From NCBI RefSeq assembly GCF_013409505.1, contig NZ_JACCBN010000001.1, positions 4,278,001 through 4,342,000 of the forward strand: 64,000 nt of DNA. The letters run 5' to 3'. The DNA is from Actinomycetospora corticicola. GTDB lineage: Bacteria > Actinomycetota > Actinomycetes > Mycobacteriales > Pseudonocardiaceae. Numbering within the stretch: position 1 is the first letter of the stretch; each line of letters begins with the position of its first letter. This document shows positions 35,803 through 44,738 of the stretch, one piece after another. Made by a program: the position numbers and the translations under genes. The notes under the pieces were generated by a model. It was not told where the DNA came from. It worked only from the letters and a program-made list of their open reading frames with translations, and ran no database searches.

Positions 35803-37452
35803 GTGCAGGCCACCCTCGTCGCCCGCGACGTCTCCGCCGTCCACGGCGCGCGCACCGTCTTCGCGGGCGCCGACCTCACCGTCGCCGCGGGGGACGTCGT
35901 CGGCCTCGTCGGCGCGAACGGGGCGGGCAAGTCCACGTTCATGCGCATCCTCGCCGGGCTCGAGAAGCCGGACACCGGTGGCGTCGAGCTCGCGCCGCCC
36001 ACGGCCACCGTCGGGCACCTCCCGCAGGAACCCGCCCGCCGGCCGGGCGAGACGATCGAGGGGTTCCTCGCCCGCCGCACCGGCGTGGCCGACGCCCAGG
36101 CCGAGCTCGACGCGGCCACCGCCCTGCTCGAGACCGGCGACGACGGCGAGCGCTACTCGGTGGCCCTCGAACGGTGGCTCGACCTCGGCGCCGCCGACCT
36201 CGTCGAGCGCATCCCCGAGGTGGCCGACGACCTCGGCCTGGGGCTCCCCCTGAACGCGGAGATGACCGCGCTCTCCGGCGGTCAGGCCGCCCGGGTCAAC
36301 CTCGCCGCACTCCTGCTCGCCCGCTTCGACGTGTTCCTGCTCGACGAGCCGACCAACGACCTCGACCTCGCCGGGCTGGAGCGCCTCGAACGCTTCGTCC
36401 GCGAGCTGCGCGCCCCCACCGTCGTCGTCAGCCACGACCGGGAGTTCCTCGCGCGCACCGTCACCGGCGTGCTGGAGCTCGACCTCGCCCAGCAGCAGGT
36501 CGCCTTCTACGGCGGCGGGTACGAGGCCTACCTCGCCGAGCGCGCCGTGGCCCGGCGTCATGCCCGCGAGAACTACGAGGAGTACGCGGACAAGCGCTCC
36601 GCGCTCGAGAGCCGCATGCAGACCCAGCGCAATTGGCTGGAGCACGGCGTCCGCAACGCCCGCCGGAAGGGCGCCGGAAAGTCCGACAACGACAAGAACG
36701 CCCGCAAGGTCCGCGCCGAGTCGACGGAGAAGCAGGCCTCCAAGGTCGCCCAGTCGCAACGGCGGATCGAGCGTCTCGAGGTGGTCGAGGAGCCCCGCAA
36801 GGAGTGGGAGCTGCGGATGACCATCGCCACCGCCCCGCGCTCCGGCACGATCGTCGCCTCCCTCCACGACGCCGTGGTGCGCCGCGGCTCGTTCACCCTC
36901 GGACCGGTCACGCTGCAGCTCGACCAGGCCGACCGCGTCGCCGTCACCGGCGCCAACGGGGCCGGCAAGTCCACCCTCCTCGCGCTGCTGCTCGGCAAGG
37001 TCCGTCCCGACGACGGGTCGGCGGAGCTGGGTTCCGGGGTGGTGGTCGGAGAGGTGGACCAGGCGCGCGGCCTCTTCGCCGGGGACCGGACCCTGCTCGA
37101 CGCGTTCTCCCGCGAGCCCGAGGTCGACCGGTGGCCGACCGCGGAGGTCCGCACCCTGCTCGCCAAGTTCGGGCTCGGCAGCGAGCACGTGCACCGCCCG
37201 GCCGACTCGCTCTCCCCCGGTGAGCGCACCCGCGCGGCGCTGGCCCTGCTCCAGGCGCGCGGGGTGAACCTGCTGGTGCTCGACGAGCCCACCAACCACC
37301 TCGACCTGCCCGCGATCGAGCAGCTGGAGTCCGCGTTGGAGTCCTTCCCCGGCACGGTCCTGCTGGTCACCCACGACCGCCGGATGCTCGACACCGTGCG
37401 CACCACGCGGCGCTGGCACGTCGAGGACGGGCAGGTCCGCGAGGTCGGATGA
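35803..37452 (+). CDS. ABC-F family ATPase
   Basis: 549 residues with two ABC domains and no membrane part. Domain 1 has Walker A VGANGAGKSTFM, signature ALSGGQAARVNLA and Walker B FLLDEPTNDLD; domain 2 has VTGANGAGKSTLL, SLSPGERTRAALAL and LVLDEPTNHLD. The basic linker between (ENYEEYADKRSALESRMQ to about residue 320) is the ABC-F interdomain segment that reaches into the ribosome E/P site. The family includes translation factors and antibiotic-resistance proteins; which applies here is open. GTG 35803 is chosen because TACGCT (35790-35795) lies 7 nt upstream; GTG 35764 and ATG 35770 are earlier options. Confidence 0.93.
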   Translation: MQATLVARDVSAVHGARTVFAGADLTVAAGDVVGLVGANGAGKSTFMRILAGLEKPDTGGVELAPPTATVGHLPQEPARRPGETIEGFLARRTGVADAQAELDAATALLETGDDGERYSVALERWLDLGAADLVERIPEVADDLGLGLPLNAEMTALSGGQAARVNLAALLLARFDVFLLDEPTNDLDLAGLERLERFVRELRAPTVVVSHDREFLARTVTGVLELDLAQQQVAFYGGGYEAYLAERAVARRHARENYEEYADKRSALESRMQTQRNWLEHGVRNARRKGAGKSDNDKNARKVRAESTEKQASKVAQSQRRIERLEVVEEPRKEWELRMTIATAPRSGTIVASLHDAVVRRGSFTLGPVTLQLDQADRVAVTGANGAGKSTLLALLLGKVRPDDGSAELGSGVVVGEVDQARGLFAGDRTLLDAFSREPEVDRWPTAEVRTLLAKFGLGSEHVHRPADSLSPGERTRAALALLQARGVNLLVLDEPTNHLDLPAIEQLESALESFPGTVLLVTHDRRMLDTVRTTRRWHVEDGQVREVG

Positions 37453-37497
37453 GCCGGCCCGGCCCGGCCCGTTTCCCGTGGCCCGGCCCGCCCCCCG

Positions 37498-37543
37498 GTG
37501 GCAGGAAAGCGTCGTTGCTGTCATCCAGTGGCAGGATCGCCAC
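37498..37543. repeat. family A repeat, copy 7
   Basis: GTGGCAGGAAAGCGTCGTTG, then CTGTCATCCAGTGGCAGGATCGCCAC, between the convergent ABC-F and clpB stops. Confidence 0.78.
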
Positions 37544-37571
37544 ATCGTCGCACTCGCCGCGCCTGCTCCCC

Positions 37572-37635
37572 CAGCCGCGAGACGCACACCAGGCATCCCC
37601 CGACGCACCGGGACCTGCCTGATGTGAGCCTCGGG
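37572..37635. repeat. family C repeat, copy 3
   Basis: CGAGACGCACACCAGGCATC, a variable centre, then GGGACCTGCCTGATGTGAGCCTCG. Second repeat type in the same 264-bp ABC-F/clpB spacer. Confidence 0.7.
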
Positions 37636-37650
37636 AACGGGCCCCGGAAC

Positions 37651-37701
37651 GAGCGAAGGGCCCCTCCGGTCGATCTACTCGGCCGAAGGGGCCCTTCGCT
37701 C
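37651..37701. terminator. family E hairpin, copy 1 (clpB/ABC-F convergent terminator)
   Basis: Arms GAGCGAAGGGCCCCTCCGG and CCGAAGGGGCCCTTCGCTC form a 19-bp stem with one G-T mismatch, 15 bp beyond the clpB stop. A relative lies at 57161-57213. Confidence 0.82.
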
Positions 37702-37716
37702 AACCGGGGCCGGGAC

Positions 37717-40311
37717 TCAGCCGCGCGCCACCGTCAGGGCGCCCGTCCCGTGCTCGGCGTCCTTGTCCAGGTCGACCCGGACCGTGTCGCCCTCGCGGAC
37801 CTCGCCGCCGAGCAGCTCACGCGCCAGCTGGTCGCCGATCGCGGACTGCACGAGTCGGCGCAGCGGCCGCGCCCCGTAGAGCGGGTCGAAGCCCTGCAGG
37901 GCCAGCCACTCCTTCGCGGCGTCGGACACCTGCAGCGAGAGTCGGCGACCGGCGAGGCGGGACGCGAGCCGGTCGATCTGGATGTCGACGATCGACGTGA
38001 GCTCCTCGGTGGACAGCGCGTGGAAGACCACGACGTCGTCGAGCCGGTTGAGGAACTCCGGCTTGAACGACCGCTTCACGACCTCCATCACCCGGTCGCG
38101 CCGTCCGGCGTCGTCGAGCGAGGAGTCCATGAGCGCGGCCGACCCGAGGTTCGAGGTCAGCACGAGGATCGTGTTGCGGAAGTCGACGGTGCGACCCTGG
38201 CCGTCCGTGAGGCGCCCGTCGTCGAGCACCTGCAGGAGCACGTCGAACACATCGGGGTGGGCCTTCTCCACCTCGTCGAGCAGGACCACCGCGTACGGCC
38301 GACGCCGGACGGCCTCGGTGAGCTGGCCGCCCTGGTCGTAGCCGACGTAGCCGGGGGGCGCCCCGACGAGCCGGGCGACCGAGTGCTTCTCGCCGTACTC
38401 GCTCATGTCGATGCGGATCATGGCCCGCTCGTCGTCGAAGAGGAACGCGGCGAGGGCCTTGGCCAGCTCGGTCTTGCCGACGCCCGTGGGGCCGAGGAAG
38501 AGGAACGACCCGGTGGGCCGGTCGGGGTCGGAGATGCCGGCCCGGGTCCGTCGCACCGCGTCGGACACCGCGCGCACCGCCTCGGTCTGGCCGATCACGC
38601 GGCGACCGAGCTCGTCCTCCATCCGGAGCAGCTTCTGGGTCTCGCCCTCCAGCAGCCGACCGGCGGGGATACCGGTCCAGGCGGAGACGACGTCGGCGAC
38701 GTCGTCGGGGCCGACCTCCTCCTTGAGCATGACCGGGCCCGCCGCCGCGGACGCCTCGTCAGCGGCCGCGAGCTCCTTCTCCAGGGCCGGGATGCGGCCG
38801 TAGCGCAGCTCGGCGACCTTCGCGTAGTCGCCGTCGCGCTCCGCCCGGTCGGACTCCCCGCGGAGGGCCTCGAGCTGCTCCTTGAGATCCCGCGCGGAGT
38901 TGATCGACTCCTTCTCGCCCTGCCAGCGGGCCGTGAGCGCGGCGAGCTCCTCACGCTTCTCGGCGAGCTCCGCGCGCAGCGCGCCCAGCCGCTCGACCGA
39001 CCCGGCGTCGGACTCCTTGGCCAGCGCCATCTCCTCGATCTCGAGGCGCCGCACCGAACGCTCCACCTCGTCGATCTCGACGGGACGCGAGTCGATCTCC
39101 ATCCGGAGGTGCGACGCCGCCTCGTCGACGAGGTCGATCGCCTTGTCGGGGAGGAACCGCGCGGTGATGTAGCGGTCGGACAGCGCGGCCGCCGCGACGA
39201 GGGCGGCGTCGGTGATCCGCACGCCGTGGTGCACCTCGTAGCGCTCCTTGAGCCCGCGCAGGATGCCGACGGTGTCCTCCACCGACGGCTCCCCGACGAG
39301 GACCTGCTGGAAGCGCCGCTCCAACGCCGGGTCGGACTCGATGTGCTTGCGGTACTCGTCGAGCGTCGTGGCGCCGACCATCCGCAGCTCGCCGCGGGCG
39401 AGCATCGGCTTGATCATGTTGCCGGCGTCCATGGCGGACTCGCCCGTGGCCCCGGCGCCGACGATGGTGTGCAGCTCGTCGATGAAGGTGATGACCTGAC
39501 CGGCCGAGTCGGTGATCTCGCCGAGGACGGCCTTGAGCCGCTCCTCGAACTCGCCGCGGTACTTGGCGCCCGCGACCATCGACCCGAGGTCGAGCGAGAC
39601 GACGCGCTTGTCGCGCAGCGACTCCGGGACGTCGCCCGCGACGATGCGCTGCGCCAGGCCCTCGACGATGGCGGTCTTCCCGACGCCGGGCTCGCCGATC
39701 AGCACGGGGTTGTTCTTGGTGCGGCGCGACAGCACCTGCACGACGCGACGGATCTCGGCGTCCCGCCCGACGACGGGGTCGAGCTTCCCGGAGCGGGCGC
39801 GCTCGGTGAGGTCCTGCCCGTACTTCTCCAGGGCCTGGAAGGTGCCCTCGGGATCGGGCGAGGTGATCCGGGCCGAACCGCGGACCTTGCTGAACGCCTC
39901 CTGCAGGGCCTCCGGCGTGGCGCCGTGGCGGGTGAGGACCTGCGCGGTCCGCCCGCCGGCCGCGGCTAGCCCCACGAGCAGGTGCTCGGTGGAGACGTAC
40001 TCGTCCCCGATGTCGGCCGCGAGCTGCTGGGCGTGCGCCAGGACGCGGGCGGAGTCACCGTCGAACTGGGGCGCCGCGACGTTCGAGCCGGTCGCGCTCG
40101 GCATGGAGGTGATCAGGCGCTCGGCCTCGGCGCGCACGGCGTCGGGGTCGGCCGACACGGCGCGCAGCAGCGGCAGCGTGATGCCGTCGGCCTGGTCGAG
40201 CAGGGCGACGAGGAGGTGCGCCGGCGACACCTGGGGGTGTCCGGACGCGGTGGCGGCGCGGACCGCGGCGGACACCGCCTGCTGGGTCCGCGTCGTCGGC
40301 GAGAAGTCCAT
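37717..40311 (-). CDS. clpB: ATP-dependent disaggregase ClpB
   Basis: Hsp100 chaperone that extracts polypeptides from aggregates with DnaK. Its 864 residues carry an N domain (1-150), AAA1 with Walker [17 protein letters not shown] and Walker [16 protein letters not shown], a middle-domain coiled coil (about 400-525), and AAA2 with [17 protein letters not shown] and [16 protein letters not shown]. Both ATPase sites are intact. It starts at ATG 40311 with GAAAGG upstream. A HAIR operator lies 64-84 bp upstream, so HspR represses it. The order clpB then a flavohemoglobin-like gene matches M. tuberculosis. Confidence 0.98.
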   Translation of the reverse strand: MDFSPTTRTQQAVSAAVRAATASGHPQVSPAHLLVALLDQADGITLPLLRAVSADPDAVRAEAERLITSMPSATGSNVAAPQFDGDSARVLAHAQQLAADIGDEYVSTEHLLVGLAAAGGRTAQVLTRHGATPEALQEAFSKVRGSARITSPDPEGTFQALEKYGQDLTERARSGKLDPVVGRDAEIRRVVQVLSRRTKNNPVLIGEPGVGKTAIVEGLAQRIVAGDVPESLRDKRVVSLDLGSMVAGAKYRGEFEERLKAVLGEITDSAGQVITFIDELHTIVGAGATGESAMDAGNMIKPMLARGELRMVGATTLDEYRKHIESDPALERRFQQVLVGEPSVEDTVGILRGLKERYEVHHGVRITDAALVAAAALSDRYITARFLPDKAIDLVDEAASHLRMEIDSRPVEIDEVERSVRRLEIEEMALAKESDAGSVERLGALRAELAEKREELAALTARWQGEKESINSARDLKEQLEALRGESDRAERDGDYAKVAELRYGRIPALEKELAAADEASAAAGPVMLKEEVGPDDVADVVSAWTGIPAGRLLEGETQKLLRMEDELGRRVIGQTEAVRAVSDAVRRTRAGISDPDRPTGSFLFLGPTGVGKTELAKALAAFLFDDERAMIRIDMSEYGEKHSVARLVGAPPGYVGYDQGGQLTEAVRRRPYAVVLLDEVEKAHPDVFDVLLQVLDDGRLTDGQGRTVDFRNTILVLTSNLGSAALMDSSLDDAGRRDRVMEVVKRSFKPEFLNRLDDVVVFHALSTEELTSIVDIQIDRLASRLAGRRLSLQVSDAAKEWLALQGFDPLYGARPLRRLVQSAIGDQLARELLGGEVREGDTVRVDLDKDAEHGTGALTVARG

Positions 40312-40374
40312 CGGGCCTGGCCTTTCGGGGTGGGAGGGGTCGTGGTGACTCTCGTGGGGTCCAACCTACGCGAA

Positions 40375-40395
40375 CTTGAGCGTATTCCGCTCAAC
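40375..40395. promoter_or_regulatory. HAIR (HspR) operator upstream of clpB
   Basis: CTTGAGC-N7-GCTCAAC, against the HAIR consensus CTTGAGT-N7-ACTCAAG. The arms pair except for the outermost base, and the spacer is exactly 7 nt. HspR with DnaK as co-repressor would control clpB from here. Confidence 0.85.
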
Positions 40396-40542
40396 TCTGC
40401 GTGCGACTGTCTTTTTCCGGCCCGTCGATGTCGCACACGGTGACGACACGGGGATACTTCGCCGTGTTCCGGCACGCTCTGTCATGATGGCAGCGACTCG
40501 GGCGCGGAACGGGACCTCGCCGGGGGCACGGAGGGAGTCGGC

Positions 40543-42132
40543 ATGTCGGCGGAACCGGCCGAGCCGATCGGACCAGTGGGGCAGGGTCCTGCCCTGCCCG
40601 ACGACGGGTCGGGGCCGCGCGCCCCGCGTCCGTCGGACGCCCCGGCCGCCCGTCCCGTCCGGCCGCTGCGGCTCGTGCCCACCGCGACGCGGCCGGCCGC
40701 GTCCGCCGCGCCGACCACGGTCATCCGCGCCGTCGAAACCGTCGATCCCGACGCGGACCCCGACGCCGACCCCGCCGTCGAGGTGCCGGCGACGACCGTG
40801 CTCGCCGCGCCGTCGGCGACCGCACTCGTCGCGCCCGTCACGGTCCCCCCGCCCACGGCGCCGGGACGGGCCCCCCAACGGGCCGAGCCCGTCGCGGCAC
40901 CGGCGCGGGCCCCCCAGCGCGCCGAGCCCGGCGCACCGGCGCGCGCTCCGGGGAAGGCCGCACCCGCCCCGGCACCGACCACGGCGATCACGACGACCAC
41001 CGACCTCACGGTCGTCCGCGCCGCCGACGCCGTCCGCTCCGGCTGGGCGCAGGTCGCGGCGGCCGAGGCCGAGGTCGCCCACTGGTTCGGCGCCCTGCTC
41101 TTCAGCCTCGCGCCGGCGCTGCGCGGGCACTTCCCGGCGCAGGCCGACCCGGTCGCCCGCCGGCTGCTGCGCGCGACCGTCGACGCCATGTCCGTGGTGG
41201 ACCGACCGGCCGACCTCGCCGCCGCGGTGCCGCCGCTCGCGCGTGAACTGCGTGCGCTCGGGCTCGACGACCGCGCCGACGAGCCGCTCGGCGTCGCCCT
41301 CGTGGGTGCCGTGCGGCGTTTCGCGGGCGAGCAGTGGGACGGCGCCGCCGACGCGGCCTGGGTCCGTGCCTTCTCGCTGGCCGCCCGTCCCGCCCGTGCC
41401 GCCGTCGCGGCCCAGCCCGGCGTGGTGGGCGCGACCGTGGTCTCCCACCGGCGCCTGAGCTGGGACCTGGCCGTGGTCGAGGTCGAACCCGACCGGCCGG
41501 TCCACCACCGGCCCGGGCAGTCGGTGACGGTCGAGGTGCCGCAGCGGCCGTGCCTCTGGCGCCACCTGACGCCCGCCGGCGCCCCGCGCGCCGACGGACG
41601 GCTCGAGTTCCACGTGCGGGCGGTCGAGGGCGGCTGGGTGAGCCGGTCGCTCGTCGCCCACAGTCGCGTCGGGGAGCGGTGGCGCATCGGTCCCGCCGAG
41701 GGCGGGCCCGAGCTCGACCCGGCCGCCGAGCGGGAGCTCCTGCTCGTCGGCGGGGGCACCGGGGCGTCGGTGGCGCTGGCGCTGTGCGAGGAGTTCGTCG
41801 GGCTCGCGGCCGCGGGGGTCGACGTCCGACCCACCACCGTGGTGATCGGCGGCCGGACCCACGAGGACCTGCACACGCTCGACCGCTTCCTCGACCTCGC
41901 GGTGGGCGAGCCGTGGCTCGCCGTGGTCGGGGTCTGCGAGTCCGACCCCCTGGACACCGAGCTGGCGCCGGGCACCGTCGTCGAGGCCGTGAGCCGCTCC
42001 GGCCCGTGGTTGGACCACGACGTCGTCGTGGCGGGCTCGCCCGCGATGACCCGCGCGACCGTCGACGCCCTGCTGGCCGACGGCACCCCGCTGGACCGCA
42101 TCCACCACGACCCCTTCACCGACGGGGCCTGA
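40543..42132 (+). CDS. flavohemoglobin-like oxidoreductase with degenerate globin domain
   Basis: 529 residues. Residues 1-150 are Ala/Pro-rich and disordered, with a doubled RAPQRAEP. Residues about 160-285 align with a globin, but by my alignment to E. coli Hmp the proximal His is Leu (LARELRALGL against IAQKHTSFQI) and Tyr B10 is Gly, so heme binding is doubtful. Residues about 290-400 are the FAD domain (HHRPGQSVTVEVP; RHLT in place of RxYS) and about 405-529 the NAD domain (LLVGGGTGASVALAL). An electron-transfer role remains likely. It is syntenic with Rv0385 beside clpB (recalled). GGAGGGAG precedes ATG 40543. Confidence 0.82.
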   Translation: MSAEPAEPIGPVGQGPALPDDGSGPRAPRPSDAPAARPVRPLRLVPTATRPAASAAPTTVIRAVETVDPDADPDADPAVEVPATTVLAAPSATALVAPVTVPPPTAPGRAPQRAEPVAAPARAPQRAEPGAPARAPGKAAPAPAPTTAITTTTDLTVVRAADAVRSGWAQVAAAEAEVAHWFGALLFSLAPALRGHFPAQADPVARRLLRATVDAMSVVDRPADLAAAVPPLARELRALGLDDRADEPLGVALVGAVRRFAGEQWDGAADAAWVRAFSLAARPARAAVAAQPGVVGATVVSHRRLSWDLAVVEVEPDRPVHHRPGQSVTVEVPQRPCLWRHLTPAGAPRADGRLEFHVRAVEGGWVSRSLVAHSRVGERWRIGPAEGGPELDPAAERELLLVGGGTGASVALALCEEFVGLAAAGVDVRPTTVVIGGRTHEDLHTLDRFLDLAVGEPWLAVVGVCESDPLDTELAPGTVVEAVSRSGPWLDHDVVVAGSPAMTRATVDALLADGTPLDRIHHDPFTDGA

Positions 42133-42154
42133 GCCCGTCATCCGGTCGGCCCGG

Positions 42155-42673
42155 TCAGTCCTGACCCGGCTCGTCGGGTGCCTGCCTGCCCTGGTGACGG
42201 TGGTGCGCGGGCTGCCACACCACGACCGACTGCGTGCGCCGCACGGGCAGCAGGTCACCCGAGCGGCCGGCCTGTTCCGCCAGCGCCTGCAACCGGGACC
42301 GGCTGCGCGCGAGCTCGTCGGTGACCTCGGCCAACCGGTCGGTGAGCTGGTCGACCTCCCGCTCGAGCTCGATGATCCGCTTGATGCCGGCGAGGTTCAC
42401 GCCCTCCTCCTGGGAGAGGCGCTGCACCTCCCGGAGCAGGGCGATGTCCCGCACCGAGTAGCGCCGCCCGCCGCCGCTCGCCCGGCCCGGGCTGACCAGG
42501 CCGATCCGGTCGTAGGAGCGGAGCGTCTGGGCGTGCATGCCCGAGAACTCGGCGGCGATGGAGATGACGAAGACGGGGGTGTCCTCGTCGGCCCACGGCG
42601 GCAGTCCGGGGATCGCCGACTCGGCACGCGGGGCACGACGGGCACTCCCGGATCCCGTGTCCCCGGTGGTCAT
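42155..42673 (-). CDS. hspR: HspR, MerR-type heat-shock repressor
   Basis: 172 residues. The winged helix MerR domain (about 32-100) reads VFVISIAAEFSGMHAQTLRSYDRIGL with RRYSVRDIALLREVQRLSQEEGVNLAGIK, followed by a coiled coil (about 105-140) and a basic tail. It represses clpB and the dnaK operon through HAIR sites, using DnaK as co-repressor in related organisms. It is the last gene of dnaK-grpE-dnaJ-hspR and overlaps the dnaJ stop by 4 bp (ATGA), so it is translationally coupled. An N-terminal extension of about 30 residues is variable. Confidence 0.95.
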   Translation of the reverse strand: MTTGDTGSGSARRAPRAESAIPGLPPWADEDTPVFVISIAAEFSGMHAQTLRSYDRIGLVSPGRASGGGRRYSVRDIALLREVQRLSQEEGVNLAGIKRIIELEREVDQLTDRLAEVTDELARSRSRLQALAEQAGRSGDLLPVRRTQSVVVWQPAHHRHQGRQAPDEPGQD

Positions 42674-43938
42674 GACGCGGCTTCGGAGTCCGCGTGGGCC
42701 CGGTCGGCCCGCTCGGTGAGGTGGGCGCGCGGGTCGTGGTCGGCCGTGGCACGGGCGTACGCGTCCAGCGCGTCGCTCGCCTCGCCCGACAGCCGGGCGG
42801 GGACGGCCAGCTCGAGGGTGACGAGCAGGTCGCCCGTGCGGTCCTTCCGCTTCACGCCGCGTCCGCGCACGCGCAACGTGCGGCCCGCGGAGCTGCCCGG
42901 CGGCACCTTCAGCGAGATGCGCCCCTCGAGGGTCGGCACCGTGACGGTGGCACCGCGCACCAACTCGGGGTAGGTGACCGGCAGCGCGAGCGTCAGGTCG
43001 TCCGGGTTCTTGGTCGAACGGCCGAAGACCGCGTCGGAGCTGACGTGGACGATGACGTAGAGGTCACCGGACGCGCCACCCGCAGGACCGGGCTGGCCCT
43101 TGCCGGCGAGCCTGATGCGCTGGCCGTCCTCGACCCCGGCGGGCACCCGGATGGTCAGAGTGCGGGGCCGGGAGCTGACACCGTCGCCGCCGCACTCCGG
43201 GCAGGGGTCGTCGACCAGGTGCCCGGTGCCGCGGCAGTCGGGGCAGGGCTCGCTGAAGGCGAACGCCCCCTGGCTCCGGGACACGAGCCCGGCACCGCCG
43301 CACCGCACGCACGTGCGGGGCGTCGTCCCCGGCTTCGCCCCGGACCCGTCGCAGGTCCCGCAGGTCATGGGCGAGGTCAGCCGCAACGGCAGGGTCGCCC
43401 CGTTCACCGCCTCGGCGAAGTCGATGCGCACCTCGGTCTCGACGTCGGCACCGCGCCGCTGGCGGGGGACGCCGCCGAAGCCGCCCAGCCCGCCGCCGTT
43501 GCCCAGGCCACCGGTCGGGTCGGCGGTGGTCCCGCCGCCGCCCATCCCGCCCATGCCCCCGAAGATGCCGCCGAGCAGGTCACCGAGACCGCCCGCGCCG
43601 CCGCCGCCACGGCCGCCACCGGAGAACAGGTCCTCGAACCCGGTGCCCTGGCCACCGGCGGACCGGCCGCCCCCGCCGCCGAAGCCCCCGAAGCGCCCGC
43701 CCGCGAACAGGGTGCGCGCCTCGTCGTACTCCTTGCGCTTGGTGGGGTCGGACAGCACGCCGTACGCCTCGCCCGCGGCCTTGAACTTCGCCTCGGCCTT
43801 CGTGTCACCGGGCTTCGCGTCGGGGTGGTTCTCCCGCGCGATCTTGCGGTAGGCCTTCTTGATCTCGTCGGCCGGGGCGTCCTTCGCGACGCCGAGCTCA
43901 CGGTAGAAGTCCTTTTCGAGCCAGTCGCGATTGCTCAA
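42670..43938 (-). CDS. dnaJ: chaperone DnaJ
   Basis: Hsp40 co-chaperone that stimulates DnaK ATPase. 422 residues: J domain (about 8-75) with HPD in ARENHPDAKPGD, a long Gly/Phe-rich region (about 85-155), and four zinc CxxCxGxG repeats (CGTCDGSG, CVRCGGAG, CPDCRGTG, CPECGGDG). The C-terminal substrate-binding sandwich ends with a tail containing HADSEAAS. Third gene of the dnaK operon. Confidence 0.97.
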   Translation of the reverse strand: MSNRDWLEKDFYRELGVAKDAPADEIKKAYRKIARENHPDAKPGDTKAEAKFKAAGEAYGVLSDPTKRKEYDEARTLFAGGRFGGFGGGGGRSAGGQGTGFEDLFSGGGRGGGGAGGLGDLLGGIFGGMGGMGGGGTTADPTGGLGNGGGLGGFGGVPRQRRGADVETEVRIDFAEAVNGATLPLRLTSPMTCGTCDGSGAKPGTTPRTCVRCGGAGLVSRSQGAFAFSEPCPDCRGTGHLVDDPCPECGGDGVSSRPRTLTIRVPAGVEDGQRIRLAGKGQPGPAGGASGDLYVIVHVSSDAVFGRSTKNPDDLTLALPVTYPELVRGATVTVPTLEGRISLKVPPGSSAGRTLRVRGRGVKRKDRTGDLLVTLELAVPARLSGEASDALDAYARATADHDPRAHLTERADRAHADSEAAS

Positions 43939-43998
43939 CGGTCCATCCCTCCTCCCGTGGGCCCGGCGTCGACCGGGACGTCCCTACTCTGCTGCACC

Positions 43999-44664
43999 TC
44001 AGGCGGCGCCGGAACCGCCGGTTCCGCTCTCCGTGGGGACCGCGTCCGGATCGTGGTCGGTGACCTCGACCATGGCGGGCCGCAGCACCTTCTCGCCGAA
44101 GCGGTAACCCCGACGCATGACCGTCGTGACGGTCGGCCCCGCGACGTCGGCCGAGGAGGCACTGGCGACCGCCTCGTGGACCGACGGGTCGAACGCGTCG
44201 CCGACCTCGCCGAAGCCGGCCAGCCCGGCCCGGTTCAGGGTCTCGGACAGCCGGTCGGCGACGACCTTGAACGCACCGGTCAGGTCGCCGTGCTGCCGCG
44301 CGCGCTCGACGTCGTCGAGCACCGTCAGCAGCTCACCGGCCACCTGGGCCTTCGCGCCGGACACGGTGGCCTCCCGGTCCCGCTCGACGCGGCGCCGGTA
44401 GTTCGCGTACTCCGCGGAGAGTCGCTTGAGGTCCTCGGTGCGCTCCTCGAGATCGGTGCGCAGCCGCGTCAGTTCCGGATCGCTCGTCGCGGTGTCGACC
44501 TCGCCCTCGGCCGAGGTGGGCGTGCCGCCCACCGCCGCGTCCGGGACGTCGACGCCCTCGGCCGGCGCCACGGGGTTGCCCCCGGGAGCGTCCGATCCGG
44601 CCCCGAACTCCTCCTGGTGGTCCTCCACCGACACGTCCTCACGGACGTCCGTCGGGTCCTGCAC
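43999..44664 (-). CDS. grpE: nucleotide exchange factor GrpE
   Basis: 221 residues. The first 60 are acidic and disordered; then a long dimerisation helix (about 65-110, LTRLRTDLEERTEDLKRLSAEYANYRRRVERDREA as location), a helical bundle with LLTVLDDVERARQHGD, and the C-terminal beta domain (FDPSVHEAVA, then TVMRRGYRFGEKVLRPAMVEV). It exchanges ADP on DnaK. It lies 74 bp after dnaK and 60 bp before dnaJ. Confidence 0.97.
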   Translation of the reverse strand: MQDPTDVREDVSVEDHQEEFGAGSDAPGGNPVAPAEGVDVPDAAVGGTPTSAEGEVDTATSDPELTRLRTDLEERTEDLKRLSAEYANYRRRVERDREATVSGAKAQVAGELLTVLDDVERARQHGDLTGAFKVVADRLSETLNRAGLAGFGEVGDAFDPSVHEAVASASSADVAGPTVTTVMRRGYRFGEKVLRPAMVEVTDHDPDAVPTESGTGGSGAA

Positions 44665-44738
44665 GATGGCCTCCTCCTGGAGTCCACCGCGCCCGGCCTC
44701 GCGGGCCGGGCGCGGTACCCGTCGTCGGTCTGGTGGGA

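Noticed and set aside
37498-39969. 823-codon plus-strand frame opposite clpB
   Set aside because: Antisense shadow of clpB; it even begins inside a repeat element.
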